From positions 1 to 20,019 of the forward strand of contig JAQUAC010000005.1 in NCBI GenBank assembly GCA_028687415.1: a DNA stretch of 20,019 bases, in the 5' to 3' direction. This document shows positions 1 to 7,344 of the stretch, piece by piece. The first letter of the stretch is position 1. Each line of letters begins with the position of its first letter. The stretch is from Acidocella sp. GTDB lineage: Bacteria; Pseudomonadota; Alphaproteobacteria; Acetobacterales; Acetobacteraceae. The notes under the pieces are model-generated. The model saw only the letters and a list, made by a program, of their open reading frames with translations. It had not been told where the DNA came from and did not search any database. Both the position numbers and the translations under genes were made by a program.

Positions 1-84
1 CGCCAGCACAACGGCGTGCAGCGGGCCGATCGGCACCAGCAGCGCCGCCACCAGTGCCACTTGCCGCAGTTTTTCAGGCCGCAT
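1..84 (-). CDS. Membrane protein N-terminus, cut by window edge
   Basis: Only the first 28 codons are inside the window, and they contain no stop. The ATG at 82-84 overlaps the 3' end of the upstream glycosyltransferase, whose TGA is at 74-76. It is preceded by a strong GGGGAG ribosome binding site at 90-95, so translation is probably coupled. The visible peptide begins MRPEKLRQ and then turns hydrophobic (VALVAALLVPIGPLHAVVLA), which looks like a first membrane segment. An O-antigen ligase or polymerase type protein would fit beside a GT4 glycosyltransferase, but that is inference from context. The sequence seen is too short to name a family. Confidence 0.6.
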   Translation of the reverse strand, partial: MRPEKLRQVALVAALLVPIGPLHAVVLA

Positions 85-1117
85 TTCTACTCCCCAGAAT
101 TTTTTCATAGGTCTCTAGCATCCGCCGCGTTATCACCTCGCGGGTAAACCCGGCCAGATACTCGGCATGGCCATTGGCGGCGATGCGCTGACGCAGCCCC
201 TCATCATCCAGCACGGCGCGGATAGCCCCCGCCAGCGCCGCCACATCATCCGCCGGCACCAGCATGCCGTTTTCACGGTCGCGTATATAGGCGCGCGGCC
301 CGTCGCTCTCGCAGGCAATGAACGGCGTGGCGGTGGACCAGCTATCTAGAATCACTGTGCCGAAGGGCTCGTAGCGCGAGGGCAGCAGGCAAATATCCGC
401 GACCCGCAGCAATGCCCCCCTGTCTGTTCTCCATCCAAGAAAGCGCACCCGCTCCGCCACGCCAAGTTCGGCGGCAAGCGCCTTCAGCGCCGCCTCCTCG
501 GGGCCATCCCCCGCGATCCACAACCAGCAATCCGGCAACTGCGCCAAGGCGCGCAGGGCGGTATCCAGCCCCTTCACCTGATGCAGCCGCGAGAGGGTCA
601 GCAGCACCCGCGCCCCCGGCGGCGTGTCCAGCGTGGCGCGGTCCAGCGCCAGGGCCTCGTCCACGGACGGAAAGGTCGGCACATAAAAGGCCCGCCCCGG
701 CTTGGCCCCATGCGCATAGGCATGCCGCGCCAAATCCTCCGTCACGCCTATAAAATGCGTGCAATGGGAGAAATGGGTCTCCTGCTCCTCATAATCCCCG
801 TACCAGCCGATAATGGCCGGTGCCGCATGAGCGGGCACCAGGCTGGCGGCGCGGCGCATCCAGCAATGGATGATGTCCGGCCTCTCCCGCGCGATCAGCC
901 GCCGCAACTTCAGCCGCTGCCACGGGCGGACGGGCACGCGCAGCACTTCCGGCGCCATGCGCAGCCCGGCATCCCGCAACTCCGCGAAGCGCGGCGCGGT
1001 GGGGCGCATCACCACGCACTGGTCCAGCCCGGCGCGGTGCAGGCTCAGCATGATATCGGTGGAATACAGCTCCGCGCCGCCATTGCCGTTACCGGCCATA
1101 ATCTGAAGAACGCGCAT
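74..1117 (-). CDS. GT4-family glycosyltransferase
   Basis: This 347-residue protein has the usual length of a GT-B fold family 4 glycosyltransferase, which moves a sugar from a nucleotide donor to a lipid or polysaccharide acceptor at the inner face of the cytoplasmic membrane. The N-terminal half has the glycine-rich GNGGAELYS loop near residues 11-19. The C-terminal half has the donor-site pattern SRLHQVKG (residues 176-183), then IAGDGPEE near 201-208. The signature EPFGTVILD lies at 250-258. In most GT4 enzymes the second acidic residue of the EX7E motif is glutamate; here it is Asp258. The gene lies 77 bases after phaC on the same strand and overlaps the membrane-protein gene downstream, which suggests surface polysaccharide synthesis. 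Donor and acceptor cannot be told from sequence. Confidence 0.88.
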   Translation of the reverse strand: MRVLQIMAGNGNGGAELYSTDIMLSLHRAGLDQCVVMRPTAPRFAELRDAGLRMAPEVLRVPVRPWQRLKLRRLIARERPDIIHCWMRRAASLVPAHAAPAIIGWYGDYEEQETHFSHCTHFIGVTEDLARHAYAHGAKPGRAFYVPTFPSVDEALALDRATLDTPPGARVLLTLSRLHQVKGLDTALRALAQLPDCWLWIAGDGPEEAALKALAAELGVAERVRFLGWRTDRGALLRVADICLLPSRYEPFGTVILDSWSTATPFIACESDGPRAYIRDRENGMLVPADDVAALAGAIRAVLDDEGLRQRIAANGHAEYLAGFTREVITRRMLETYEKILGSRNAA

Positions 1118-1194
1118 GCAAAGATTCCAGACAAATTAAAGGCTTCACCCCCGCCAACAGGACTGATTAACCCTTTATCCCCAGCGCGGCAAAC

Positions 1195-2994
1195 CTAGAT
1201 CTTCACCTTCACATAAGACCCCGGCGCATCCTCGATCACCTTGATCCCCCTGGCCTTGCCCGGCTCGCGCGCCGGCACTTTCTCGGGGTTGAAGGCCGAG
1301 ACCCAGCGCTGCCAATCCGGCCACCAAGAGCCGCCAACCTCGGTCGCGCCCTCGAACCATTCCTCCGCGCTCTCGGGTAGCGCCTCGTTGATGAAGTGGT
1401 TGTACTTACCCCCTTCCGGCGGGTTCACCACCCCGGCAATATGCCCGGACGCCGCCAACACGAACCGCACCGGGCCGCCAAAATTCCGCGCCCCCTTATA
1501 GGTGCTGGTCCAGGGCGCGATGTGATCCTCCCGGCAGGAGAGGAAATAGAGCGGGATCTTGATCGCTCCGAGATCGATGGGCACGCCCTTCATGGTGATC
1601 CCGCCCGGCTGGGCCAGCAGGTTCTTCTGGTACATGTTGCGAAGATAGAAGGAGTGCATCGTCGGCGGCATCCGCGTCGCGTCCGAGTTCCAGTACAGCA
1701 GGTCGAACGGGAAGGGCTCCTTGCCCATCAGGTAGTTGTTGACAACAAAACTCCAGATCAGATCGTTCGCCCGCAGCATGTTGAAGGTCGTCGCCATCTC
1801 CGAGCCTTCAAGAAAGCCGCGCTTGCTCATCTTCTCTTCGAGGCTGCTGAGCTGTTCCTCGTCAATGAACACGCCCAGCTCGCCCGCATCGGTAAAATCC
1901 GTGAGCGTGACGAAGAAGGTCGCGGATTTGATCCGGTCATCGCCCTTGGCCGCCATATAACCGAGCGAGGATGCCAGCAGCGTGCCGCCCAGACAGTAGC
2001 CGATGGCGTTCACCTCGTGCTGCTTGGTGATTTTCTCGATCGCATCCAGCGCCGCGAGCACGCCCTCCACCATGTAATCGTCAAAATTCTTCGCCGCCAG
2101 GGACTCATCCGGGTTCACCCAGCTCACCATGAACACGGTGTGCCCCTGAGACACGAGCCAACGCACCCAGGAATTCTTCGGCCGCAAATCCAAAATATAG
2201 AATTTATTGATCCAGGGCGGCAGGATCAACACCGGCCGGGCATACACATCCGGAGTTACCGGGCTGTACTGGATCAGCTGCATCAACTCGTTCTGGAACA
2301 CCACCTTGCCCGGCGAGGCGGCAATATTCTCGCCGATCTTGAAGGCATCCGTATCGGTCATCTTGATGCGCAGGCTGCCGCGCCCCTGCTCCAGATCAGT
2401 CAGCAGGTTGCTCAGCCCCCTCACCAGGTTCTCGCCGCCCGTCTCGCGCGCGCGGCGCAGCACCTCGGGGTTGGTGAGAGCGAAATTGCTTGGGCTGAGT
2501 GCGTTGATGAACTGACGGGCGTAGAAATCCACCTTTTGCGCCGTCTTCGGGTCCAGCCCATCCACATGGGTTACTACGTCGTTGATGTAGCGTGCCGAGA
2601 GCAGATAGGACTGCTTAATGAAGTCGAATATCTCGTTCTGCTTCCAGGCCGGGTCCGCGAAACGCTTGTCCTTGGGGTCATGCGCGATGACCGGCACCGG
2701 CTCCTGCCCCATGATTCGCCGCGTGGTATTCTGCCACAGCGTCATATAGTCCCGCCACAGCCCGAACTGCGCCTGTACCAGCTGTCCTGGGTTGGACAGC
2801 AGTTTGGCGGTCATTTCCATAAAAGCGCCGCCCACGTTCAGCGGGTCCAGCTCCACGCCCTCCTTCGCTTGGCGCTTCAGCCAATCCGTCACCAGGCGCT
2901 GGCTGCGCTGCGCGATATCGGTCATCGAACGGCCCAACGCCTCGGCGTCTGGCAGCTTGATATCCGGTTCCTCGGGAGTCTGGGCTTGCGGCAT
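1195..2994 (-). CDS. phaC: Class I poly(3-hydroxyalkanoate) synthase PhaC
   Basis: The protein polymerises (R)-3-hydroxyacyl-CoA, typically 3-hydroxybutyryl-CoA, into polyester on the surface of carbon-storage granules and releases CoA. It has 599 residues, the usual length for class I synthases. The N-terminal PhaC domain is followed by an alpha/beta-hydrolase domain. The lipase-like box reads GYCLGG with nucleophile Cys334, and the other catalytic residues are Asp490 (in REDHIAPW) and His518 (in SGHIAGVV). The Asp-His spacing of 28 residues equals that of the Cupriavidus necator enzyme (480/508, recalled from memory). The ATG at 2994 is preceded by AAAGGA about nine bases upstream. A lipoprotein gene diverges from it. 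The partners phaA, phaB and phaR are not in the window. Confidence 0.97.
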   Translation of the reverse strand: MPQAQTPEEPDIKLPDAEALGRSMTDIAQRSQRLVTDWLKRQAKEGVELDPLNVGGAFMEMTAKLLSNPGQLVQAQFGLWRDYMTLWQNTTRRIMGQEPVPVIAHDPKDKRFADPAWKQNEIFDFIKQSYLLSARYINDVVTHVDGLDPKTAQKVDFYARQFINALSPSNFALTNPEVLRRARETGGENLVRGLSNLLTDLEQGRGSLRIKMTDTDAFKIGENIAASPGKVVFQNELMQLIQYSPVTPDVYARPVLILPPWINKFYILDLRPKNSWVRWLVSQGHTVFMVSWVNPDESLAAKNFDDYMVEGVLAALDAIEKITKQHEVNAIGYCLGGTLLASSLGYMAAKGDDRIKSATFFVTLTDFTDAGELGVFIDEEQLSSLEEKMSKRGFLEGSEMATTFNMLRANDLIWSFVVNNYLMGKEPFPFDLLYWNSDATRMPPTMHSFYLRNMYQKNLLAQPGGITMKGVPIDLGAIKIPLYFLSCREDHIAPWTSTYKGARNFGGPVRFVLAASGHIAGVVNPPEGGKYNHFINEALPESAEEWFEGATEVGGSWWPDWQRWVSAFNPEKVPAREPGKARGIKVIEDAPGSYVKVKI

Positions 2995-3070
2995 GTCGGA
3001 CGATCCTTTCCGTGGCGTCAGTTCTCAGGCAAACAGTGCTGGCCCGGTCTGGCCGGCGTATTTGGGTAAC

Positions 3071-3074
3071 GGAG
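3071..3074 (+). promoter_or_regulatory. Ribosome binding site that sets the lipoprotein start
   Basis: GGAG lies nine bases before the ATG at 3084. An in-frame ATG at 3075 directly abuts it and has no room for a ribosome binding site, so 3084 is the better start. That start also places the signal peptide at the very N-terminus. Confidence 0.6.
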
Positions 3075-3083
3075 ATGATTTTG

Positions 3084-3746
3084 ATGCTGGAGCGGCGTTT
3101 CGGGGTGGCATTATCGGTCTGGCTGGCTGTTGCTCTTGCTGGTTGTTCTGGGCCGGTCTCTTGGTATCACCATTTTGAAGGTGGCGCGATTGCGCACAAG
3201 CGGCAAGCCCCGCCCGGCGCCACCCTGCCTTACCCGAATCTCGCGGATGTGCCCCCCGCCCCTGCCCCCACCCCGGCGGGCGCGCAGGCAGCCATTACCG
3301 CAGCGGCGCACGGCGCGGGCGTGTCGCCGCCCTCCCCCGGCGCACTGGCCGGGCTGGAGCTGCCCGCCGCCGCCCCGCCGCTGCCAAACGTGCCGGGGCT
3401 GCAATTGCCCGCCCCGCCGCCTGCGCCGCGCCCAGCCCCCGCTCCCGCGCCCGCGCCGGTCAAAGCGCCCGCGCCGCCGCCGCCCGCACCGCCGGTCTCC
3501 CTGGCTTTCGCGCCCGGCTCGGCCATCCTGCCCGCATCGGACCTTCCCGCCCTGCACGCCATCGCCGCCACACGCGGCGCCGCGCATGTGCTGGTCGGTG
3601 GCTTTGGCGAGGGCTCGTTGCCCCTGGCCATCGCCCGCGCCCGCCGCTTGGCCGCCGGCCTGACCGCCGAGGGCGTGCCCCCGAATGTCATCGCCATCAC
3701 CACCATGGCGGCGGGTTCTGGCGGCTTCGTGCAATTGGTATATTAA
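3084..3746 (+). CDS. Proline-rich lipoprotein with OmpA-like C-terminus
   Basis: The 220-residue product begins with a short positive patch (MLERRFG), a hydrophobic core and a lipobox, LAGC, with Cys21 as the predicted acylated residue. It should therefore be an exported lipoprotein. Residues 22-108 are rich in Ala, Pro and Gly. Residues 109-137 are almost pure Pro and Ala, a likely spacer. The tail (about 139-220) resembles a worn OmpA/MotB-type peptidoglycan-binding fold: a start like FAPGSAILP, then a helix, VLVGGFGEG, and an ARARRLAAGLTAEGV helix. The usual Asn, Asp and Arg ligand positions are not clear. The gene diverges from phaC and lies 38 bases before alaC, so it may share a transcript with alaC. 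The family assignment of the tail is tentative. Confidence 0.75.
   Translation: MLERRFGVALSVWLAVALAGCSGPVSWYHHFEGGAIAHKRQAPPGATLPYPNLADVPPAPAPTPAGAQAAITAAAHGAGVSPPSPGALAGLELPAAAPPLPNVPGLQLPAPPPAPRPAPAPAPAPVKAPAPPPPAPPVSLAFAPGSAILPASDLPALHAIAATRGAAHVLVGGFGEGSLPLAIARARRLAAGLTAEGVPPNVIAITTMAAGSGGFVQLVY
3408..3494 (+). repeat. Low-complexity Pro-Ala codon tract
   Basis: The stretch is nearly all C and G and encodes alternating Pro and Ala runs (PAPAPAPAP and PAPPPPAPP) inside the lipoprotein. It is a compositional repeat rather than a perfect tandem one. Such tracts vary in length between strains and are prone to assembly errors. Confidence 0.6.
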
Positions 3747-3784
3747 GCCCGCATCGTTCACCCTAACCCGAGCTGCCGAGAAAA

Positions 3785-4999
3785 ATGTCCGAAGAATTTC
3801 ATCGCATCCGCCGCCTGCCCCCTTATGTCTTCGCCGAGGTGAACGCCGCCAAAGCCAAGGCCCGGGCCGCGGCTGAGGACATCATCGATCTCGGCATGGG
3901 CAACCCGGACTCCCCGACTCCGCCGCATATCGTGGCCAAGCTGGTGGAAACCGTGCAGGACCCGCGCAGCCACCGCTATTCCACCTCCAAGGGCATCCCC
4001 GGCCTGCGCCGCGCCCAGGCGGCTTATTACGAGCGCCGCTTCGGCGTGAAGCTGGACCCGGAGACCGAGGTCATCGCCACACTCGGCTCCAAGGAGGGGC
4101 TGGCCAACCTCGCCGCCGCCATCACCTCGCCGGGCGACACCATTCTGGTCCCGAATCCGTCCTACCCCATTCACCAGTTCGGCTTCATCATCGCCGGCGC
4201 TTCCGTGCGCTCCATCCCGGCGCACCCTGGCGAGGACATGCTGCGCGCCATCGACAGCGCTGTGCGCCATTCGGTGCCCAAGCCCACGGCGCTGATCGTG
4301 AATTTCCCGTCTAACCCCACCGCCTACATGGCAGACCTTGATTTCTATAAGGAACTCGTGGCCCTGGCGCGGAAGACCGAGATCTTCATCATCTCCGACC
4401 TCGCCTATTCCGAGATTTATTTCGACGGCAACCCGCCTCCCTCCGTGTTGCAGGTTCCTGGCGCCAAGGACATCACCATTGAGTTCACCTCGATGTCCAA
4501 GACCTACTCCATGCCCGGCTGGCGCATGGGCTTCGGCGTCGGCAATCCGCGCCTCATCAAGGCCCTCACGCGCATGAAGTCGTACCTCGATTACGGCGCT
4601 TTCACGCCGATTCAGGTCGCGGCCACGGCGGCGCTCAACGGCCCGCAGGATTGCGTGGAGGAGATGCGCACCCTCTACCGCGAGCGCCGGGACATCCTCA
4701 TCAAGGGCCTGCATTCCGCCGGGTGGGATGTCCCCTCCCCCAACGGCTCCATGTTCGCCTGGGCGCCGATCCCGCCGCGCTTCGCGCATCTCGGCAGCCT
4801 GGAATTCTCCAAGCTGCTGATGGAAAAGGCCAAGGTTGCCGTCGCCCCCGGCATCGGCTTCGGCGAACATGGCGACGGTCATGTCCGTATCGCCCTGGTC
4901 GAGAACGCGCACCGCCTGCGCCAAGCCATCCGCAACATCCGCGGCTTTCTCACCACCGACAACGCCGCCCCGGCGGAAGACGATCTGGAGACTAAATGA
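3785..4999 (+). CDS. alaC: AlaC-like class I/II PLP aminotransferase
   Basis: This 404-residue cytoplasmic enzyme matches E. coli AlaC along its length as I recall that protein. Shared stretches include RLPPYVF near the N-terminus, MGNPD, YSTSKGIPGLRRA, GSKEGLA, VPNPSYPIH, FPSNPTA and the C-terminal APGIGFGEHGD. AlaC makes alanine from pyruvate and glutamate; relatives are often labelled LL-diaminopimelate aminotransferase, so the exact substrate is uncertain. The PLP-binding lysine is Lys239 in SMSKTYSMPGWRMGF. The ATG at 3785 gives a start aligned with the family. The stop overlaps the start of hom as ATGA, so the two are translationally coupled. This alaC-hom-glpX order recurs in Alphaproteobacteria and points to amino acid synthesis. 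Confidence 0.9.
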   Translation: MSEEFHRIRRLPPYVFAEVNAAKAKARAAAEDIIDLGMGNPDSPTPPHIVAKLVETVQDPRSHRYSTSKGIPGLRRAQAAYYERRFGVKLDPETEVIATLGSKEGLANLAAAITSPGDTILVPNPSYPIHQFGFIIAGASVRSIPAHPGEDMLRAIDSAVRHSVPKPTALIVNFPSNPTAYMADLDFYKELVALARKTEIFIISDLAYSEIYFDGNPPPSVLQVPGAKDITIEFTSMSKTYSMPGWRMGFGVGNPRLIKALTRMKSYLDYGAFTPIQVAATAALNGPQDCVEEMRTLYRERRDILIKGLHSAGWDVPSPNGSMFAWAPIPPRFAHLGSLEFSKLLMEKAKVAVAPGIGFGEHGDGHVRIALVENAHRLRQAIRNIRGFLTTDNAAPAEDDLETK

Positions 5000-6288
5000 T
5001 GAAACCCTTGCGTGTTGGCATAGCCGGTCTCGGCACCGTTGGTGGCGGCGTGATCAAGCTCCTCGCCCAGCAGGCGGAGCTGATCACCACCCGCGCCGGG
5101 CGTCCCATCACCGTCACCGCCGTCTCGGCGCGCGACCGCACACGGGACCGTGGTATCTCGCTGGAAGGGCTGAACTGGCACAACAATCCGCTCTCCCTGG
5201 CCTCGGACCCGGATGTGGACGTGGTGGTGGAACTCATCGGCGGTTCAGACGGCCCTGCCAAAGCCCTGGCGGAAGCCGCCCTTAAAGCCGGACGTCCGCT
5301 GGTCACCGCCAACAAGGCGCTGCTGGCCCTGCACGGCGTTCCCCTGGCCGAAGCCGCTGAGCAGGCTGGCGTGGCCCTGGCCTATGAGGCCGCCGTCGCG
5401 GGCGGCATCCCCGTCATCAAGGTCCTGCGCGAGGGTCTGGCCGCCAACCGCATCTCCCGCGTCGCGGGCATATTGAACGGCACCTGCAACTACATCCTCA
5501 CCACCATGCGCGAGGAGAAGCGTGACTTCGCCGACGTGCTGGCCGACGCCCAGGCGCTAGGCTACGCCGAAGCCGACCCGTCCTTCGATATCGACGGCGT
5601 GGACGCCGCCCATAAGCTCGCCATCCTGGCTGGCCTCGCCTTCGGCCAAAAGATCGATTTCTCCGCCCTGCATATCGAGGGCATCCGCCGCATTTCCGCG
5701 CTGGATATCGCCTTCGCCCAGGAGCTTGGCTATCGCATCAAGCTGCTCGGCATCGCCGAACACACCGAGGCCGGTATTTCGCTGCGCGTCCACCCTGCCA
5801 TGGTGCCGGTGCAAAAGCCCATTGCCACGGTAGACGGCGTATTCAACGCCGTGCTGCTGGAGGGCGATTTTTCCGGCCCGGTATTCCTGCAAGGGCGCGG
5901 CGCGGGTGAAGGCCCCACCGCCAGCGCCGTGGTGGCGGATATCATCGACATCGCCCGCAACGTGCAAATCCCCGTCTGGGGCACAGCGACGCGGAATCTG
6001 GAAGAGGCCCGGGTGGTGCCCATCGCCCGGCATGAGGGCGCGTATTTCATCCGTCTCTCCGTGGTCGACCAGCCCGGCGTGCTGGCCGATGTCACCGCCA
6101 TCCTGCGCGACCACGGCATCTCGCTCGAATCCATGTTGCAACATGGCCGCGCCCCCGGCGAGGCCGTGCCCATCGTGCTCGTCACCCATGAAACCCGGGA
6201 GGATGCGGTCAGCACCGCCCTTGCCCGCATCTCCGCGCTGGAAGCCGTGCTGGAACAGCCAGCCCTCATCCGCATCGAACCTAAATAA
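4996..6288 (+). CDS. hom: Homoserine dehydrogenase with ACT domain
   Basis: Hom reduces aspartate semialdehyde to homoserine with NAD(P)H, the branch-point step toward threonine and methionine. The 430-residue protein starts with a Rossmann nucleotide-binding motif, GIAGLGTVGGG (residues 8-18). It continues through the family signature NGTCNYI (from 161) and the active-site segment DGVDAAHK, with the probable catalytic Lys207. From about residue 350 it ends in an ACT domain (VVDQPGVLADVTAIL), which in this family commonly mediates feedback inhibition by threonine. Two adjacent ATGs, at 4996 and 4999, both follow GGAG at 4987-4990, and either could be used. The first overlaps the alaC stop. 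The interrupted glpX starts 11 bases downstream, so the three form one operon. Confidence 0.97.
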   Translation: MMKPLRVGIAGLGTVGGGVIKLLAQQAELITTRAGRPITVTAVSARDRTRDRGISLEGLNWHNNPLSLASDPDVDVVVELIGGSDGPAKALAEAALKAGRPLVTANKALLALHGVPLAEAAEQAGVALAYEAAVAGGIPVIKVLREGLAANRISRVAGILNGTCNYILTTMREEKRDFADVLADAQALGYAEADPSFDIDGVDAAHKLAILAGLAFGQKIDFSALHIEGIRRISALDIAFAQELGYRIKLLGIAEHTEAGISLRVHPAMVPVQKPIATVDGVFNAVLLEGDFSGPVFLQGRGAGEGPTASAVVADIIDIARNVQIPVWGTATRNLEEARVVPIARHEGAYFIRLSVVDQPGVLADVTAILRDHGISLESMLQHGRAPGEAVPIVLVTHETREDAVSTALARISALEAVLEQPALIRIEPK

Positions 6289-6291
6289 GGA
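6287..6291 (+). promoter_or_regulatory. Ribosome binding site of the interrupted glpX
   Basis: AAGGA overlaps the hom TAA and lies eight bases before the ATG at 6300. Its preservation shows that 6300 is the original start of glpX, upstream of the in-frame amber codon. Confidence 0.7.
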
Positions 6292-6299
6292 TTCCGACC

Positions 6300-7283
6300 A
6301 TGCCCGAACGCCGTCTAGAAGACGTCTCCGACCGTAACCTCGCGCTGGAACTCGTGCGTGTGACCTAGGCAGCCGCCATCGCCGCCTCGCGCTGGATCGG
6401 CCGCGGCAAGAAGAATGAGGCCGATGGCGCCGCCGTGGAAGCCATGCGCAAGGCGTTTGACACCGTGGCCATCAACGGCACCGTGGTCATCGGCGAGGGC
6501 GAGATGGACGAAGCCCCGATGCTCTATATCGGCGAAACGGTCGGCTGCGGCGGCCCGGCCATGGACATCGCCGTGGACCCGCTGGAGGGCACCTCCATCA
6601 CCGCCAAGGGCGGGCAGAACGCCATCGCCACCGTGGCCCTGGCCGAGCGCGGCAACTTCCTGCACGCCCCGGACATCTACATGGAAAAAATCGCCGTCGG
6701 CGGCGGCCTGCCCGATGACGTGGTCTCCCTCGACGCTCCGGTGAAGGAAAACCTGAAGAACCTCGCATTGGCCAAGGGCATCGCCGTCGAGGAACTCATG
6801 GTCTGCATGCTGGACCGCGACCGCCACGCCGAGATGATCGCCAAAATCCGTGAAGCGGGTGCGCGCATCATGCTCATTGGCGACGGCGACGTGGCCGGCG
6901 TCATCGCCGCCAGCCAGCCCGGCACCGGGGTGGACATGTATCTCGGCTCCGGCGGCGCGCCGGAGGGCGTGCTCTCCGCCGCTGCACTGCGCTGCATCGG
7001 CGGGCAGATGCAGGGCAAGCTGTTGTTCGAGGATGACGCGCAGATCGAGCGCGCGCTGACCATGGGCATCACCGACCCGAACCGCGTCTACACCATTGAG
7101 GAAATGGCCAAGGGCGACGTAATGTTCGCCGCCACCGGCGTCACCGGCGGCCCGATGCTGAATGGCGTCCGCCGCATCGGCCACGGCGCGGTCACGCACT
7201 CCATCGTCATGCGCAGCAAGTCCGGCACGGTACGCTATATCGAGGCGCACCATAACTTCGCGAAGAAAGACCTGGGCGCGTAA
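6300..7283 (+). pseudogene. glpX: glpX, class II fructose-1,6-bisphosphatase, with in-frame amber stop
   Basis: GlpX hydrolyses fructose-1,6-bisphosphate to fructose-6-phosphate in gluconeogenesis and needs divalent metal. Read through, the frame from the ATG at 6300 gives 327 residues, the normal family length. It starts with the conserved DRNLALELVRVT and continues directly into AAAIAASRWIGRG. The codon between these two blocks, 23, is TAG (6366-6368). The family has glutamate there (RVTESAAL in E. coli, from memory), so one G-to-T change in GAG explains it. There is no frameshift, and the metal and substrate motifs further on are intact. The ribosome binding site is intact too, so decay, if real, is recent. 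phaC, the CDF-like gene, cpaE and the DUF1045 gene all end in TAG, which argues against general amber reassignment. A sequencing error remains possible. Confidence 0.8.
6435..7283 (+). CDS. glpX: GlpX fragment, possible restart product after the amber codon
   Basis: The open frame after the amber codon can be translated from GTG 6435 (282 residues) or ATG 6444. Neither has a well-placed ribosome binding site; the nearest candidate is GAGG at 6417-6420, 14 bases before the GTG. The fragment keeps VIGEGEMDEAPML, DIAVDPLEGTS and GGAPEGVLSAAALR. These carry the counterparts of E. coli Glu57, Asp61, Asp85, Glu88 and Glu213 (numbering from memory). It lacks the segment KKNEADGAA, encoded just upstream, whose aspartate (codon 42, 6423-6425) corresponds to the metal ligand Asp33 of E. 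coli GlpX. A restarted protein would therefore probably be inactive or weak. This entry records the usable frame and does not show that the product exists. Confidence 0.5.
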   Translation: MEAMRKAFDTVAINGTVVIGEGEMDEAPMLYIGETVGCGGPAMDIAVDPLEGTSITAKGGQNAIATVALAERGNFLHAPDIYMEKIAVGGGLPDDVVSLDAPVKENLKNLALAKGIAVEELMVCMLDRDRHAEMIAKIREAGARIMLIGDGDVAGVIAASQPGTGVDMYLGSGGAPEGVLSAAALRCIGGQMQGKLLFEDDAQIERALTMGITDPNRVYTIEEMAKGDVMFAATGVTGGPMLNGVRRIGHGAVTHSIVMRSKSGTVRYIEAHHNFAKKDLGA

Positions 7284-7296
7284 CCCATGCAACCAC

Positions 7297-7318
7297 GTTG
7301 GGGCCGCAGGGCCCCAAC
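7297..7318 (+). terminator. Stem-loop after glpX
   Basis: A perfect nine-base-pair stem, GTTGGGGCC with GGCCCCAAC, closes a four-base GCAG loop 13 bases after the glpX stop. It has no T run on either strand, so it may stop transcription inefficiently or protect the 3' end of the mRNA. It lies between two converging genes and could serve both. Confidence 0.5.
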
Positions 7319-7344
7319 GCCCCTGGCCTTCGCGCCCCGGCCCC

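Noticed and set aside
1396..3069. A 557-codon open frame antisense to phaC
   Set aside because: The phaC reading has a full catalytic triad and a ribosome binding site. The antisense product is Arg, His and Gln-rich with no recognisable motif.
3758..4924. A 388-codon open frame antisense to alaC
   Set aside because: alaC matches its family along its full length; the antisense frame has no motif or plausible start.
6366..6368. Programmed recoding of TAG, for example pyrrolysine or amber reassignment
   Set aside because: TAG ends several other genes here (phaC, the CDF-like gene, cpaE, DUF1045), and no recoding signal is visible after it.
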